Source: Gluconobacter sp. Gdi (GTDB taxonomy: Bacteria; Pseudomonadota; Alphaproteobacteria; Acetobacterales; Acetobacteraceae). Taken from it: 64,000 bases of DNA. This document shows, piece by piece, positions 35,144-44,632 of this stretch; the stretch's first letter is position 1; each line of letters starts with the position of its first letter. The DNA is taken from assembly GCF_014132155.1 (NCBI RefSeq), contig NZ_BLJQ01000004.1, positions 186,001 through 250,000 on the forward strand, written 5' to 3'. Below the pieces are notes generated by a model that saw only the letters and a program-made list of their open reading frames with translations, had not been told where the DNA came from and made no database searches. The position numbers and the translations under genes were made by a program.

Positions 35144-36341
35144 GGAACACAGCATATGAGCCCGCAGGCGCAATGCCCTCTCCGGCGGCCAGCTCTACAA
35201 ATCCATCGGTTGCCGCGAGAAAACTGAAATCACCGGATGTCGGCATCGGATAGGGCGTGGCCAATGCCTGTCCCGAGCCGTCATGCTGAACACGAACGGG
35301 CAGATAACGAGTCAATGTTGAAACGCGTGCAGCATCGGCTTCCAGCTTCACGATATAGGTTTCTGGCCGAGCCACACCCTGCCCTGCCAAAAGCATGGGA
35401 ATGACATACCGTGTAGCACAGCAGGTTGCCGAGACAGGATTGCCGGGCAAACCAAAAACGCGTTGTCCCTCAGGGCCAACACCAAACCAGAGCGGCTTGC
35501 CGGGACGTTGCGCAACCTTATGAAAAACCCGCTCTACACCAAGTTTCGTCAGCGCCTTGGGGACGTGATCGAACTGCCCCATTGAGACGCCGCCACTCAG
35601 GATCAGCACCTCATGCCGGGCAAGCTGCTTCTCCAGTGCCAGCATGGTCTCAGCCAGATCATCGGGGACAACCGAGCGTTCAAGGCGAGTAAACCCTCTG
35701 GACGCCAGCACTCCTGTCAGGGCGTATTCATTTGAACGTCGGATTTCCCAACTCTGAACCGTCGAGCCGACATCGACGAGTTCGTCGCCCGTGGAAATAA
35801 TCCCGACCGAAGGCACGCTGGACACTTCAACGGTCGGATATCCATTTCCTGCCAGCACAGCCAAAGCCGGTCCATTCAGACGCAAGCCTGGCTTCAGGAG
35901 TTCATGTCCCGCCTTGCAGTCTGAGCCCTTCAGATGGATGAACTGGCCTTTCTGCGGCTCGTACCCCGCCTCAAAGTGCACACGCTGACCATCCCGGATC
36001 AATCGCTCGACGGGGACAACGGTATCCGCCCCTTCCGGCAAGACAGCTCCCGTCATGACATCAAGGCAGGTCGCCCCATCGGGCAAAGGCCGCGCGGGCA
36101 CCCCAGCACGCTGGACGCCATGACAACCCAGCACTGCGCCTGTGCCGTAACGATAGGCCATACCATCCATCATGACCCGGTCATAAGGAGGCTGATCACG
36201 TTCGGCATGGACGCTCTGTTGTAGGATGCGGCCGGAAGCCTCGGCCAACGGAACGTGTTCTGTTCCCAAATGACCTGCATATCCGAGGACGAGGTCCACG
36301 GCTTGTGCGACGCTCAGGAGTTCGACCAATTTCTGCTCCAT
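35133..36341 (-). CDS. moeA: Molybdopterin molybdenumtransferase
   Basis: Inserts molybdate into adenylated molybdopterin. The 402-residue protein has QPPYDRVMMDGMAYR, VMTGAVLPEGADTVVPVE, SVGIISTGDELVDVG, the substrate loop LILSGGVSMGQFDHVP and VFGLPGNPVSA. All are MoeA landmarks. It is the first gene of the operon. Its promoter should be in the 133-nt gap shared with the divergent xdhC. No mogA/moaB or moeB gene is present in the window. Confidence 0.96.
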   Translation of the reverse strand: MEQKLVELLSVAQAVDLVLGYAGHLGTEHVPLAEASGRILQQSVHAERDQPPYDRVMMDGMAYRYGTGAVLGCHGVQRAGVPARPLPDGATCLDVMTGAVLPEGADTVVPVERLIRDGQRVHFEAGYEPQKGQFIHLKGSDCKAGHELLKPGLRLNGPALAVLAGNGYPTVEVSSVPSVGIISTGDELVDVGSTVQSWEIRRSNEYALTGVLASRGFTRLERSVVPDDLAETMLALEKQLARHEVLILSGGVSMGQFDHVPKALTKLGVERVFHKVAQRPGKPLWFGVGPEGQRVFGLPGNPVSATCCATRYVIPMLLAGQGVARPETYIVKLEADAARVSTLTRYLPVRVQHDGSGQALATPYPMPTSGDFSFLAATDGFVELAAGEGIAPAGSYAVFHGW

Positions 36342-36474
36342 TGATGATCCGTGCCGGAGTCCGTTCCTGCCGATATAGACCCAATGCGGTCCTGATCAAC
36401 TCCCCAGCGTGACAGGCTATGTCACAAGCGCATTTGGGATTAGTCTCATGGCCCCATAAAGGAAAGGATATTTC

Positions 36475-37440
36475 ATGATTGGGCCGGACGGGCTTGTTCC
36501 TCTTCCCCAGTGGCCAGACTATGGCCTGACAGACGATCTCCTCCCTTACCTGGAGATCTGGCTGGCACAGGGGAAAGAGGTAGCCCTCGCTACGCTGGTG
36601 TCAATCACCGGATCGTCTCCACGCCCCCTTGGCAGTGAAATGGCCATTTCCAGCGCGGGAGACGTGCAAGGCTATGTGTCTGGTGGATGCGTGGAAGCAG
36701 CAGTAGCCGCAGAAGCCCTGCAATGCCTGAAAGATCGCCAACCCAGAACCCTGGATTATGGCGCAGGTAGTCCGGTTCTCGATATTCAACTGACCTGTGG
36801 TGGCAGGATTGGTATCTTCGTTCGGCCTATCGGAGACCTTGCGACTTATGTCGCTGCGCTCCGTCAGGCGAGAGAAGCCCGTCAGGCCATCACCGTACAA
36901 ACGGATCTCGCAACCGGCGAGATGCAGGTTTCGCCTTCAGCTGTGCAAACCCAGGGTACTCTGTTTGTACGACGATACACGCCGCCGATTCGACTGATTG
37001 TCGCGGGAGGAGATCCGGTGACACTGGCTCTGCTGAAGCTGGCCCCCCAGTTCGGGGTTGAGCCTTTCTTGCTACGCCCACTGGGCCCTGCGCTTCCGCC
37101 GGAAGGATTAGCGCCGGAGTGCTACGATCGTCGCTATCTGGACGAGGCTCGGCATGACTTGCGTCTGGACGCCTGGAGCGCAGTTTACGCTCTGACCCAC
37201 GATGCTCACACTGACCTGGCCATCGCCTCGAAAGCTCTGAAATCTGACGCCTTCTGCGTTGGAATTCTGGGGAGCCGACGCAAAATCTCCAACCGGCTTG
37301 CTGCATTACACGCAGCCGGCATCACCTCAGAAGATCTAGAGAAACTGCACCTGCCCGCAGGGATGGATATCAACGCGCGTAATCCGATGCAAATTGCTCT
37401 GTCGATTTTATCCCAGATCATAGCGAACCGCCCAGCATAA
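36475..37440 (+). CDS. xdhC: XdhC/CoxI-family maturation factor
   Basis: A 321-residue protein of the family that binds molybdenum cofactor and helps deliver the sulfurated form to xanthine dehydrogenase-type enzymes. The N-terminal XdhC/CoxI domain has ATLVSITGSSPRPLGSEMAI and YVSGGCVEAAVAAEAL. The C-terminal Rossmann-like domain ends KISNRLAALHAAGI and INARNPMQIALSILSQII. AAAGGAAAGGA precedes the ATG. Its stop overlaps the next start (TAATG). The target oxidoreductase is not in the window. In acetic acid bacteria, cytosine-type cofactor enzymes are plausible clients (inference). Confidence 0.92.
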   Translation: MIGPDGLVPLPQWPDYGLTDDLLPYLEIWLAQGKEVALATLVSITGSSPRPLGSEMAISSAGDVQGYVSGGCVEAAVAAEALQCLKDRQPRTLDYGAGSPVLDIQLTCGGRIGIFVRPIGDLATYVAALRQAREARQAITVQTDLATGEMQVSPSAVQTQGTLFVRRYTPPIRLIVAGGDPVTLALLKLAPQFGVEPFLLRPLGPALPPEGLAPECYDRRYLDEARHDLRLDAWSAVYALTHDAHTDLAIASKALKSDAFCVGILGSRRKISNRLAALHAAGITSEDLEKLHLPAGMDINARNPMQIALSILSQIIANRPA

Positions 37441-38030
37441 TGCCTCATGACGCAGTTCTTCTTGCCGCAGGCGGCAGCACGAGACTGAAGCGACCCAAGC
37501 AGTTGCTCACCCGTCAGGGCACACCGCTTGTCCGGTACGTTGCAGAACTTCTCCTGAGCACATCTCCGGACCGATTGGTCATCATCACCGGAGGCTCCGC
37601 CGAAGCCGTCGCTTTAGCCCTTAACGGGCTCCCTGTGGACATATGCTACAACCCGCTTTGGAACACCGGTTTGGCGAGTTCCATTCAATGCGCAGCACGA
37701 GCTTTGAGTAGACGGGACAGGTCAATTCTCATCGCGGGAACAGACCAGCCGAGGCTATCTCTGCCACACCTGCTCCGGCTGAGGGACACCCTCCCAGCCA
37801 ATGCGAATGTCGTCACACAGTACAAAAAAGGCGCGATGGGGATCCCGGTTCGCATGTCTGCCGCCACATTAGCCAAGGCCCCCGAACTCAGTGGGGACAA
37901 GGGGTTTCGGGACCTGTGGGCAGACCTACCACCAAAAAAAATCGAGGCCCCCGAATTGCTCGAAGACCTCGATACTCCTGATCAAATGGCCGAAGCCGTC
38001 AAGGCAGGGTGGATTGATCCGCCTGCCTGA
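37440..38030 (+). CDS. mocA: MocA-like molybdenum cofactor cytidylyltransferase
   Basis: A 196-residue nucleotidyltransferase related to MobA. The nucleotide loop is LLAAGGSTRLKRPKQLL at residues 7-23, and GTDQPRLSLPHLLRL holds the metal-binding Asp. Fusion of XdhC and MocA functions is common, and here the genes overlap by one base. MocA makes the cytosine dinucleotide cofactor used by xanthine dehydrogenase-family enzymes, whereas MobA (in the divergent operon) makes the guanine form. CTP versus GTP preference is inferred from context. It converges with manC 9 nt away. Confidence 0.88.
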   Translation: MPHDAVLLAAGGSTRLKRPKQLLTRQGTPLVRYVAELLLSTSPDRLVIITGGSAEAVALALNGLPVDICYNPLWNTGLASSIQCAARALSRRDRSILIAGTDQPRLSLPHLLRLRDTLPANANVVTQYKKGAMGIPVRMSAATLAKAPELSGDKGFRDLWADLPPKKIEAPELLEDLDTPDQMAEAVKAGWIDPPA

Positions 38031-38039
38031 CGCCTCAGA

Positions 38040-39461
38040 TCAGCTTCGTGCGTATACGTCTTCGATACGAACGATATCATCTTCCCCGAGATAAGGACCG
38101 GACTGAACCTCAATCAGGGTCAAAGGGATCTTGCCCGGATTTTCCAGTCGGTGAACACAGCCCAACGGGAGATAGATGCTTTCGTTTTCACGAACCATCA
38201 CCAAGTCCTCATCCCGTGTCACCATGGCGGTTCCACCAACAACAACCCAGTGCTCCGCACGATGGAAATGCTTCTGCAGTGAGAGCTTTGCCCCGGGCTC
38301 GACTACGATACGCTTGACCTGGAAACGATCGGCCTGAATGAGGCTTTCATAGAAGCCCCATGGACGATAGCACCGGTTATGCGCGACCGCTTCCTTGCGC
38401 CCTGCCTGTACCAAGCGGGTTACCATATGCTTCACGTCCTGAGCGCGATCGCGATGAGAGACCATGACCGCATCCGGTGTCACCACCACAATCAGATCAT
38501 CCACACCAGCAACGGTGGCAATGATACCATCAGAACGGACGTAACAGTTCCGCGCATCGTCAAGGAAAACGTCACCAAAGGTTGCATTTCCCTCAGCGTC
38601 CTTGGGCGTCAGATCCCAGAGGGCATCCCAGCTTCCGATGTCCGACCACCCAAAATTGCCCGGAACGACAGCCGCAAGCTTGGTACGTTCTGCAATGGCA
38701 TAATCAACAGAGATATCAGGCGCAGCTGCAAAGCTTTCTTCTTCCAGCCGTTCGAAATCCATATCCGTATGGCGCTTGCGAACTGCTTCCCCGACGGTTT
38801 CGTAAATCCGTGGCTCGTATTGTTCCGTCTCTTTCAGGAATACGCTGGCCTTTGCAAAGAACATACCCGAGTTCCAGAGATATTTCTCGGACTGAATGAG
38901 TTCTTCGGCTTGGGCGGGCTGCGGTTTCTCAATGAAACGGGACACGCCATAAACGCCCTGTACATCGGCAAGCTCGGAGCCAACTTCAATGTACCCGTAC
39001 CCCGTCTCAGGGCGCGTCGGTTTCATTCCAAACGTCACGATCCGACCCGCATCAGCAGCCTTCAGGGCATTTTTCAAAGACTCCTGAAGCGCTTTCTCAT
39101 CAGTAATCGCAGCGTCCGCCGCCATGATCCAGAGAATGGCATCCGGGTTCTGCTCTGCAACCATGAAAGCAGCAGCCGCGATGGCAGGGGCTGAATTCCG
39201 GCCGACCGGCTCGAGAACGATTTTCGGCTTCCGAATTCCAGCATCGCGCAGTTGTTCGGCGACGATGAAACGATGCTCCGAATTACAGATCACGACCGGA
39301 TCGGCAAAGCCTGCGGCCCGGCCGCGCAGGGCTGTTTCCTGAATGAGGGTCTTGTCGCTAAGCAGGGGCCAGAACTGCTTCGGATAGCTCTTGCGGGAAA
39401 CCGGCCAGAGGCGGCTTCCGGACCCACCAGACAGAATCACTGGGACGACGTTCTGAACCAT
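38040..39461 (-). CDS. manC: Mannose-1-phosphate guanylyltransferase / mannose-6-phosphate isomerase
   Basis: Makes GDP-mannose for exopolysaccharide or lipopolysaccharide. The 473-residue bifunctional protein starts with the pyrophosphorylase loop LSGGSGSRLWPVSRKSYPKQF. It continues with FIEKPQ and AVVPGNFGWSDIGSWDAL. The C-terminal type II isomerase domain is a cupin (RPWGFYESL, KLSLQKHFHRAEHWVVVGG, then YLPLGCVHRLENPG). The gene stands alone with over 300 nt upstream. No polysaccharide cluster is visible beside it. Confidence 0.96.
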   Translation of the reverse strand: MVQNVVPVILSGGSGSRLWPVSRKSYPKQFWPLLSDKTLIQETALRGRAAGFADPVVICNSEHRFIVAEQLRDAGIRKPKIVLEPVGRNSAPAIAAAAFMVAEQNPDAILWIMAADAAITDEKALQESLKNALKAADAGRIVTFGMKPTRPETGYGYIEVGSELADVQGVYGVSRFIEKPQPAQAEELIQSEKYLWNSGMFFAKASVFLKETEQYEPRIYETVGEAVRKRHTDMDFERLEEESFAAAPDISVDYAIAERTKLAAVVPGNFGWSDIGSWDALWDLTPKDAEGNATFGDVFLDDARNCYVRSDGIIATVAGVDDLIVVVTPDAVMVSHRDRAQDVKHMVTRLVQAGRKEAVAHNRCYRPWGFYESLIQADRFQVKRIVVEPGAKLSLQKHFHRAEHWVVVGGTAMVTRDEDLVMVRENESIYLPLGCVHRLENPGKIPLTLIEVQSGPYLGEDDIVRIEDVYARS

Positions 39462-39794
39462 GAAGCAGATATTCTTCCATCAGTTGATGAAGTAGCCACG
39501 CACGTCCGCAGCCATATTTGCAGACGATTTTACAGAGGCTGAGGAGCGTTGCCAATCGCACCACACGTGAAGAACGCTGAAGATGCCCGAAAGTCCATAC
39601 GGTCACAACGCGACAAAAATAAGATCAAAAAATCAAAAATTGAAACAGCGCCAAACATCGACGTTTTACGTACAGAAGGGAAAAGCCTCTAATTCTGACG
39701 ATCAACACTCCTTTATATAGAAAACATACGTTTCTTCAGTGCTGCCAGCTCCTTTGATGCATCTTAACACCGCACGAAACATACAATTCTCCTC
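39462..39794. other. Intergenic region upstream of manC
   Basis: This 333-nt gap lies upstream of manC and downstream of the DMT transporter. Its middle (39600-39660) is A-rich (repeats of AAAAATCAAAAATTG type). It must hold the manC promoter. No convincing terminator with T tract was found for the transporter, and no small gene. Confidence 0.5.
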
Positions 39795-40763
39795 TCAACC
39801 GGCTTCAACGGGCGGGCGAGAAGACGGATGATGTCTTTGCCAGTGCTCTTCCAACGCCAATCGTTCGTAATGAAGCTTCTGTCGCATCCAGTGCAGCATG
39901 CCAGAAAGTGTCACGATAACGATGCCCACGAACGTCCAGCTATCCAGGGGCTGATGGAAAAGGAGGTAGCTGAATGCGACTGCCCAGAGCATCTGACTGT
40001 ACTGGGGCAGTGCAACCCGGTTAGCCGGCGCCAGAGCCGTTGCCATCATCATGAAGAGCTGACCAAGAGCGGCCAGGAAACCGTATCCGAACAAAAGCGC
40101 CCAGTTTCCAGCACCATGTGGCCACGTGGCGTGTGCCAGCATCAAAAGACCATCGCCGATCAACGGGCCAAACAGGCTTGAGCCAAACAAGGACAGTCGG
40201 GCGCTCTGGTTTCCGGCCAGTCTGTATGCGATCACACTGGCAGCATTCGCCATGGCTGCGATCACCGCACAGAGGTGCCCCAGATGAAACGCCCGCACAC
40301 CCGGTCGTAGAACGATCAGGACTCCGAGAAATCCCACACCGACTGAAAGCCAGGTCCACCCAGAAACCTTTTCTTTCAGAATTCCGACGGAAATCAGGGT
40401 CACGAAAAATGGCATCAGGAACATGAGTGACAATGCTTCTGGCATCGGCAGCAGCATAAAAGCCATGACACTGGAAGCCGTGGACACAAATGTCGCAAAC
40501 GCACGCAACAGCCACATGGACGGGCGATCCGTCGCGAAAATATCGGAATAGGATTCCTGTGGCTTTCGGATGAAGGGCAGAATCAGAAAACCGAAAATAC
40601 CGCCTGAAAAAGCAACTTCAAACGGATCCAGCTGCCCAGCAAGGCCTTTGGAACAGGCATCGCTAATGGAAAAAAGGGCAAAAGCCGCGAAAGACAACAT
40701 CATGCCTGATGAGAGGAACTTCAGATTCACCCGATGAGTCTCCACGCATTCCGGACCGTACAT
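39795..40763 (-). CDS. DMT-superfamily (EamA) transporter
   Basis: A 322-residue inner membrane protein with ten predicted membrane segments in two EamA repeats. Typical segments are SMWLLRAFATFVSTASSVMA, LMFLMPFFVTLISVGIL and LPQYSQMLWAVAFSYLLF. The C-terminus is a His/Arg-rich cytoplasmic tail. It resembles RhaT/YdcZ-like metabolite exporters, and the substrate is unknown. The start could be the first ATG at 40763 or a later Met (residues 20-22) just before the first membrane segment. Confidence 0.88.
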   Translation of the reverse strand: MYGPECVETHRVNLKFLSSGMMLSFAAFALFSISDACSKGLAGQLDPFEVAFSGGIFGFLILPFIRKPQESYSDIFATDRPSMWLLRAFATFVSTASSVMAFMLLPMPEALSLMFLMPFFVTLISVGILKEKVSGWTWLSVGVGFLGVLIVLRPGVRAFHLGHLCAVIAAMANAASVIAYRLAGNQSARLSLFGSSLFGPLIGDGLLMLAHATWPHGAGNWALLFGYGFLAALGQLFMMMATALAPANRVALPQYSQMLWAVAFSYLLFHQPLDSWTFVGIVIVTLSGMLHWMRQKLHYERLALEEHWQRHHPSSRPPVEAG

Positions 40764-40824
40764 AATGGCCCGGAGACTATGGAGACCTCATCTGCCGCGC
40801 AGTCAATGTGACAAAACATTAAAA

Positions 40825-41730
40825 CTAAACTGTATGATCCTGATGAGCGGGCGGTACTGCCAAAAGATTCTGCAGCCCTATCTCCAACGGCATCGGGTTC
40901 ACGCCCAGGCGCTCCCTCATCGGAGCAATATCGAAGTTCTTGTCTTCCAAAAGGCGTCGGATTTCTTCCGGCGCAATTGTGGGCAGCTTAGGAACGTGCC
41001 GCATGATGTGAGCAGCCGCGATCAGAAACCACGCAGGAAGCGAGATGATTGGCCGACCACCGAGCCCTGAAAAGTAGAGAATCATCCGAACAAACGTTCG
41101 GTAGGGAACAGCATTGGGGCCAGCTATGACAAAAACCTCTGGCCCGCTGACTTTCCCACCCAGAATAAGATCAATGGCCGCAACAACGCAGCGTGTGACG
41201 TCCTGCTGATGAATGGGCTGAACTAGCGAGCGCCCGCCACCAGGTAGCGGAACAATCGGCAGACGCTCCAGAAGCCGCGCAAGCCGCTGCACATTATCCT
41301 CTCCCTGAGCACCATAAATCATCGTCGGGTGCAGAAGAATGGAAGGGCGGCCATCTGCCTTGAGGGCAGCTTCGCCGGCCAACACCCCACGACCATGATC
41401 ATCCAGCCAACGCGTAAACTTGCGAGTGCTGCCAAGAGCAACAACAGGCGCACGGGTTGCAAGCAGAATGGCTGGAAGATGACGGGCATGAGCTGTATTC
41501 ACGACAACGTCCGCATGCTCCAGCGCAATTGGAAGAGCAACCGGATCTGTCAGATCGGCCTGTCTTACGGCTGTGCACATCTCTGCAAGATCAGGAGCCA
41601 GTTTTCCTCGGCTCCGCACAACCGCGATGACACTTTGCCCTTGAGCAATCAGCTGACGACAGAGCGCCGAGCCTGAACGACCACTGGCGCCAATAACGCA
41701 GATCGTAGACGTGCTGACGCTTTGGCTCAC
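40825..41730 (-). CDS. Atypical SDR / NAD(P)-binding epimerase-like protein
   Basis: A 301-residue Rossmann protein. The dinucleotide loop is VIGASGRSGSALCRQLIAQG (residues ~13-32). It has VVALGSTRKFTRW and HPTMIYGAQGEDNVQRLARLL, with the Tyr-type position and layout of the NDUFA9-like/atypical SDR group. It has no YxxxK, so it may act as a binding or quinone-related protein rather than a classical dehydrogenase. A C-terminal hydrophobic stretch (ISLPAWFLIAAAHIM) suggests membrane contact. The start overlaps the upstream gene's stop by 4 nt, so the two form an operon. Confidence 0.8.
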   Translation of the reverse strand: MSQSVSTSTICVIGASGRSGSALCRQLIAQGQSVIAVVRSRGKLAPDLAEMCTAVRQADLTDPVALPIALEHADVVVNTAHARHLPAILLATRAPVVALGSTRKFTRWLDDHGRGVLAGEAALKADGRPSILLHPTMIYGAQGEDNVQRLARLLERLPIVPLPGGGRSLVQPIHQQDVTRCVVAAIDLILGGKVSGPEVFVIAGPNAVPYRTFVRMILYFSGLGGRPIISLPAWFLIAAAHIMRHVPKLPTIAPEEIRRLLEDKNFDIAPMRERLGVNPMPLEIGLQNLLAVPPAHQDHTV

Positions 41731-43142
41731 TGGACGGTCACCTTGAGATTATCCGGCGACATCAACGTCATGGCTGCCGTAGGCGACGACGCTATTGCTG
41801 CTAATGCCGTGAGCGTCAAAGGCGGCTTTGGTGTCAGAGTAATCGATAACGTGCGGTCATTGGGGTTGGCGAAGTAATCCGGCAGAGCCGCCAGGGCAGG
41901 ATATGGCGACAGCCCCATTTCCATGCCCTGCGCGAGAACCGTTCTTGCCTGGTCCTGCGCTGCACCGTCCAGAGGGCGTCCTGCATTCAGGGACGGAAGA
42001 GACTGGACCAGACGATCGCCATGCAACGTGAGAGTCACCTGCGCCAGCTGAATGGCATCATGCGGATTTTTGGCTGTTCCAACCTTGAGCTGCTGATCCG
42101 AAGGACCGAGCAAATTCATGCCGAAATGAGCTTCGGTGAAGTTTGGAATGTTCAAGACACCCTGCACATGCAGTTCGCCCGTCTGCGCAATCCGCTCTTG
42201 CGTATATTTCAAGGTTGAAGAATGCCCATCAATATGGACCGGCACCTTGCCGCTTGAAGAGTGTGTGTGAAAACCCTCTCCTTCGAAAACCGTCGTGTCT
42301 TTGCCGCTTTTACGCGTTCCTGTACCAATCAGCGTATCCATGCTGAACGTTCTGTCTGCCGAAATGATCTGCGTGCCGCTCAGCTTCATGCTTTCAAGAG
42401 GTGGCAGCGCATAGGCAGCGGCCTCGTTCCCCGCCTGCTCGTAGGCAATCCGGGTGGCAAGTTCAGGCTGGCGAAGCTGGAAATTTTTCAGAGACATCTG
42501 CACTGACATGGCGCGAGGCGTTCCGTCAGGCTGAAGCGTCGTACGGGACGCAATGGCAAGGCCGTTCTGGATCGCGATCGTTGTCGTGCGTCCCGGGCCG
42601 TAACCATCAATCTGGATCGAATCTGACGTCAGACTGTTGAAGTGCATGCTGTTCGGCTGAAGAACCTGCGAAAGATTCTGCACCGACAGATGATCAATAT
42701 ATCCACGCTCCAGATTCAGATGCCCCAGATCAAGCGACTCCAGACCGCTTTTCCCTGCGGGAGGCGGAGGAGTCACCAGATGATTCAGAGTGACGGAATG
42801 AGCCCGGATGACCGCAGTAGGCGTCTGGAGAGACGGATCCACCATATCCATATGGGACAGCGTCAGGCCACCATCAGGTGTCGGGATTGGATGACCCAGA
42901 CGTAAAGTATGTGCCCGGAACGTCATGTTGCCATTCTGAAGAATGACATCCGTCAGCAACGCTCCACGAGCGAGAATGGCCGGGCGCGCGGCGGAATAGC
43001 TCAGGGTTGCTCCCACAGGAAGGGAGGCACGGAACCGGGAAATCCCCCGATCAAGCGCAACAGAGGCTGCGTGATGGATACCAATCGCGCTCATTCCAGC
43101 GATGACTGCGAGCAGGCTCGTTGTGAGCCAAGGGCGTTTCAC
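41727..43142 (-). CDS. AsmA/DUF945-like envelope protein, unknown function
   Basis: A large exported protein, ~471 residues from the chosen start. The N-terminus is a signal-anchor (KRPWLTTSLLAVIAGMSAIG). The rest is beta-rich with repeated layers of alternating residues (GALLTDVILQNGNMTFRAHT, LTLSHMDMVDPSLQ), as in AsmA-like proteins. I do not recognise an exact family. I prefer the GTG at 43142, because CAGGAAA lies 8 nt upstream. ATG codons at 43163 and 43232 are in the same frame but lack a good ribosome binding site. The downstream SDR protein overlaps it by 4 nt. Confidence 0.72.
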   Translation of the reverse strand: MKRPWLTTSLLAVIAGMSAIGIHHAASVALDRGISRFRASLPVGATLSYSAARPAILARGALLTDVILQNGNMTFRAHTLRLGHPIPTPDGGLTLSHMDMVDPSLQTPTAVIRAHSVTLNHLVTPPPPAGKSGLESLDLGHLNLERGYIDHLSVQNLSQVLQPNSMHFNSLTSDSIQIDGYGPGRTTTIAIQNGLAIASRTTLQPDGTPRAMSVQMSLKNFQLRQPELATRIAYEQAGNEAAAYALPPLESMKLSGTQIISADRTFSMDTLIGTGTRKSGKDTTVFEGEGFHTHSSSGKVPVHIDGHSSTLKYTQERIAQTGELHVQGVLNIPNFTEAHFGMNLLGPSDQQLKVGTAKNPHDAIQLAQVTLTLHGDRLVQSLPSLNAGRPLDGAAQDQARTVLAQGMEMGLSPYPALAALPDYFANPNDRTLSITLTPKPPLTLTALAAIASSPTAAMTLMSPDNLKVTVQ

Positions 43143-43326
43143 GTTGTTTTTCCTGTTTTTCATCGACACTGGGGACAGGAAGATGCGGTCCCTGAATTGA
43201 GGGCAGGATACCATTCCGGGCGTCCGGGGCAAATCAGACCCAAAAAAATTGCGGTATCATAATACCTCATAGCTCAAAATGGCTGGAAACCGGGCCGAAT
43301 CAGCCATCCTGATTCCAAAAGATGAC

Positions 43327-43355
43327 TTGACGGAAAGCCGCGAGCCCGCAATAAG
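43327..43355 (+). promoter_or_regulatory. Likely promoter of rplM-rpsI
   Basis: TTGACG at 43327-43332 and AATAAG at 43350-43355 are 17 nt apart. They predict a leader of about 100 nt before rplM with GC-rich hairpin potential (GCGCCATCCACGGCGC near 43420-43435). I did not identify a known ribosomal leader motif. Confidence 0.45.
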
Positions 43356-43458
43356 GCCGCACCTGATCCGCTTTCTAGGCAGCAGCATTCTCATCAGAGA
43401 ATTCTTCTGTTTGTGAAAGCGCCATCCACGGCGCGGCCCTGTCGCGCCCCAAGCTGGA

Positions 43459-43941
43459 ATGTCACTAATGAAGACCACACGTTCGCTGAAGCCGGCGGAG
43501 GTGACGAAGAACTGGGTGCTGATCGACGCCGAAGGGCTCGTTCTCGGCCGTCTCGCCACCATCATCGCTACTCGTCTCCGCGGCAAGCACAAGCCGCAGT
43601 TTACCCCGCATGTCGACTGCGGTGACAACATTGTTGTCATCAACGCAGAAAAGATCGCTCTGACGGGTAACAAGTTCGGCCAGAAGCTCTTCCATTACCA
43701 CACGGGTCATCCGGGTGGCATCAAGGAGCGCACCATCACGCAGCGTCTCACGGGCAAGAACCCGGGTCACGTTGTCGAGAAGGCTGTTGAGCGCATGATC
43801 ACGCGCGGTCCGCTGCAGCGTGCTCAAATGAAGCACCTTTATGTTTACGCTGGTTCCGAGCACCCGCATGACGGCCAGAAGCCTGTCAAGCTGGACGTGG
43901 CTGCCCTGAACCGCAAGAACACAATCTCACACGAGTCGTAA
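43459..43941 (+). CDS. rplM: 50S ribosomal protein L13
   Basis: Large-subunit assembly protein. The 160-residue sequence begins [20 protein letters not shown] and continues [35 protein letters not shown] and [14 protein letters not shown], all L13 signatures. It is paired with rpsI 9 nt downstream, the universal order. Codon use is strongly biased to the preferred set, as expected of a highly expressed gene. Confidence 0.98.
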   Translation: MSLMKTTRSLKPAEVTKNWVLIDAEGLVLGRLATIIATRLRGKHKPQFTPHVDCGDNIVVINAEKIALTGNKFGQKLFHYHTGHPGGIKERTITQRLTGKNPGHVVEKAVERMITRGPLQRAQMKHLYVYAGSEHPHDGQKPVKLDVAALNRKNTISHES

Positions 43942-43950
43942 GGCCTGACC

Positions 43951-44442
43951 ATGTCCGAGACCCAAGAGCGCACCGGCACGCTGCAGGACCTTGCGAGCGT
44001 TGCTCCTGCAGTAGCCACCAACGCCGCCCCGGTTCACGAAGTAAAGCGTGACGCCCAGGGCCGTTCCTATGCTACCGGCCGTCGTAAGGACGCCGTAGCC
44101 CGTGTGTGGATCAAGCCTGGCAAGGGGGACATCATCGTCAATGGCCGTCCGGTCACGACGTATTTTGCCCGTCCGGTTCTGCGCATGCTTCTGACGCAGC
44201 CGTTCCTGATCGCTGACCGCTACAACCAGTTCGACGTGTATTGCACAGTCGCTGGTGGTGGCCTGTCCGGCCAGGCTGGTGCAGTTCGTCACGGTATCTC
44301 CCGTGCACTGACGCACTACGAGCCGAGCCTGCGCGGCATCCTGAAGGCTGCCGGATTCCTGACGCGTGACAGCCGTATTGTCGAGCGTAAGAAGTACGGC
44401 CGTGCGAAGGCACGTCGTTCCTTCCAGTTCTCGAAGCGCTGA
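43951..44442 (+). CDS. rpsI: 30S ribosomal protein S9
   Basis: Small-subunit protein whose C-terminus reaches the P site. The 163-residue protein has an N-terminal extension of ~40 residues (as in other alphaproteobacteria). It is followed by the conserved [39 protein letters not shown] and the basic end [10 protein letters not shown]. It is co-transcribed with rplM and ends at a rho-independent terminator. Confidence 0.98.
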   Translation: MSETQERTGTLQDLASVAPAVATNAAPVHEVKRDAQGRSYATGRRKDAVARVWIKPGKGDIIVNGRPVTTYFARPVLRMLLTQPFLIADRYNQFDVYCTVAGGGLSGQAGAVRHGISRALTHYEPSLRGILKAAGFLTRDSRIVERKKYGRAKARRSFQFSKR

Positions 44443-44468
44443 TCCGTCAGCTTTTCGAAGCTTTGGAG

Positions 44469-44500
44469 AAACCCCGGTCACTCTGTGGCTGGGGTTTTTT
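44469..44500 (+). terminator. Terminator of rplM-rpsI
   Basis: Stem AAACCCC (44469-44475) / GGGGTTT (44491-44497), extended inward by GGTCAC/GTGGCT, followed by T residues. It starts 27 nt past the rpsI stop. Confidence 0.85.
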
Positions 44501-44632
44501 CATGCCTGAGGCGCAAACTTTAATTTCCATCAGAAAGTGAATTTGGAAATAATATTTCCCTATCGCCTCTCCCCAACTCCTGTGGCAGAGTGCCCCGCAC
44601 GTTTATCAGAGTAGCTTGCGGAAGTTCTTTTC

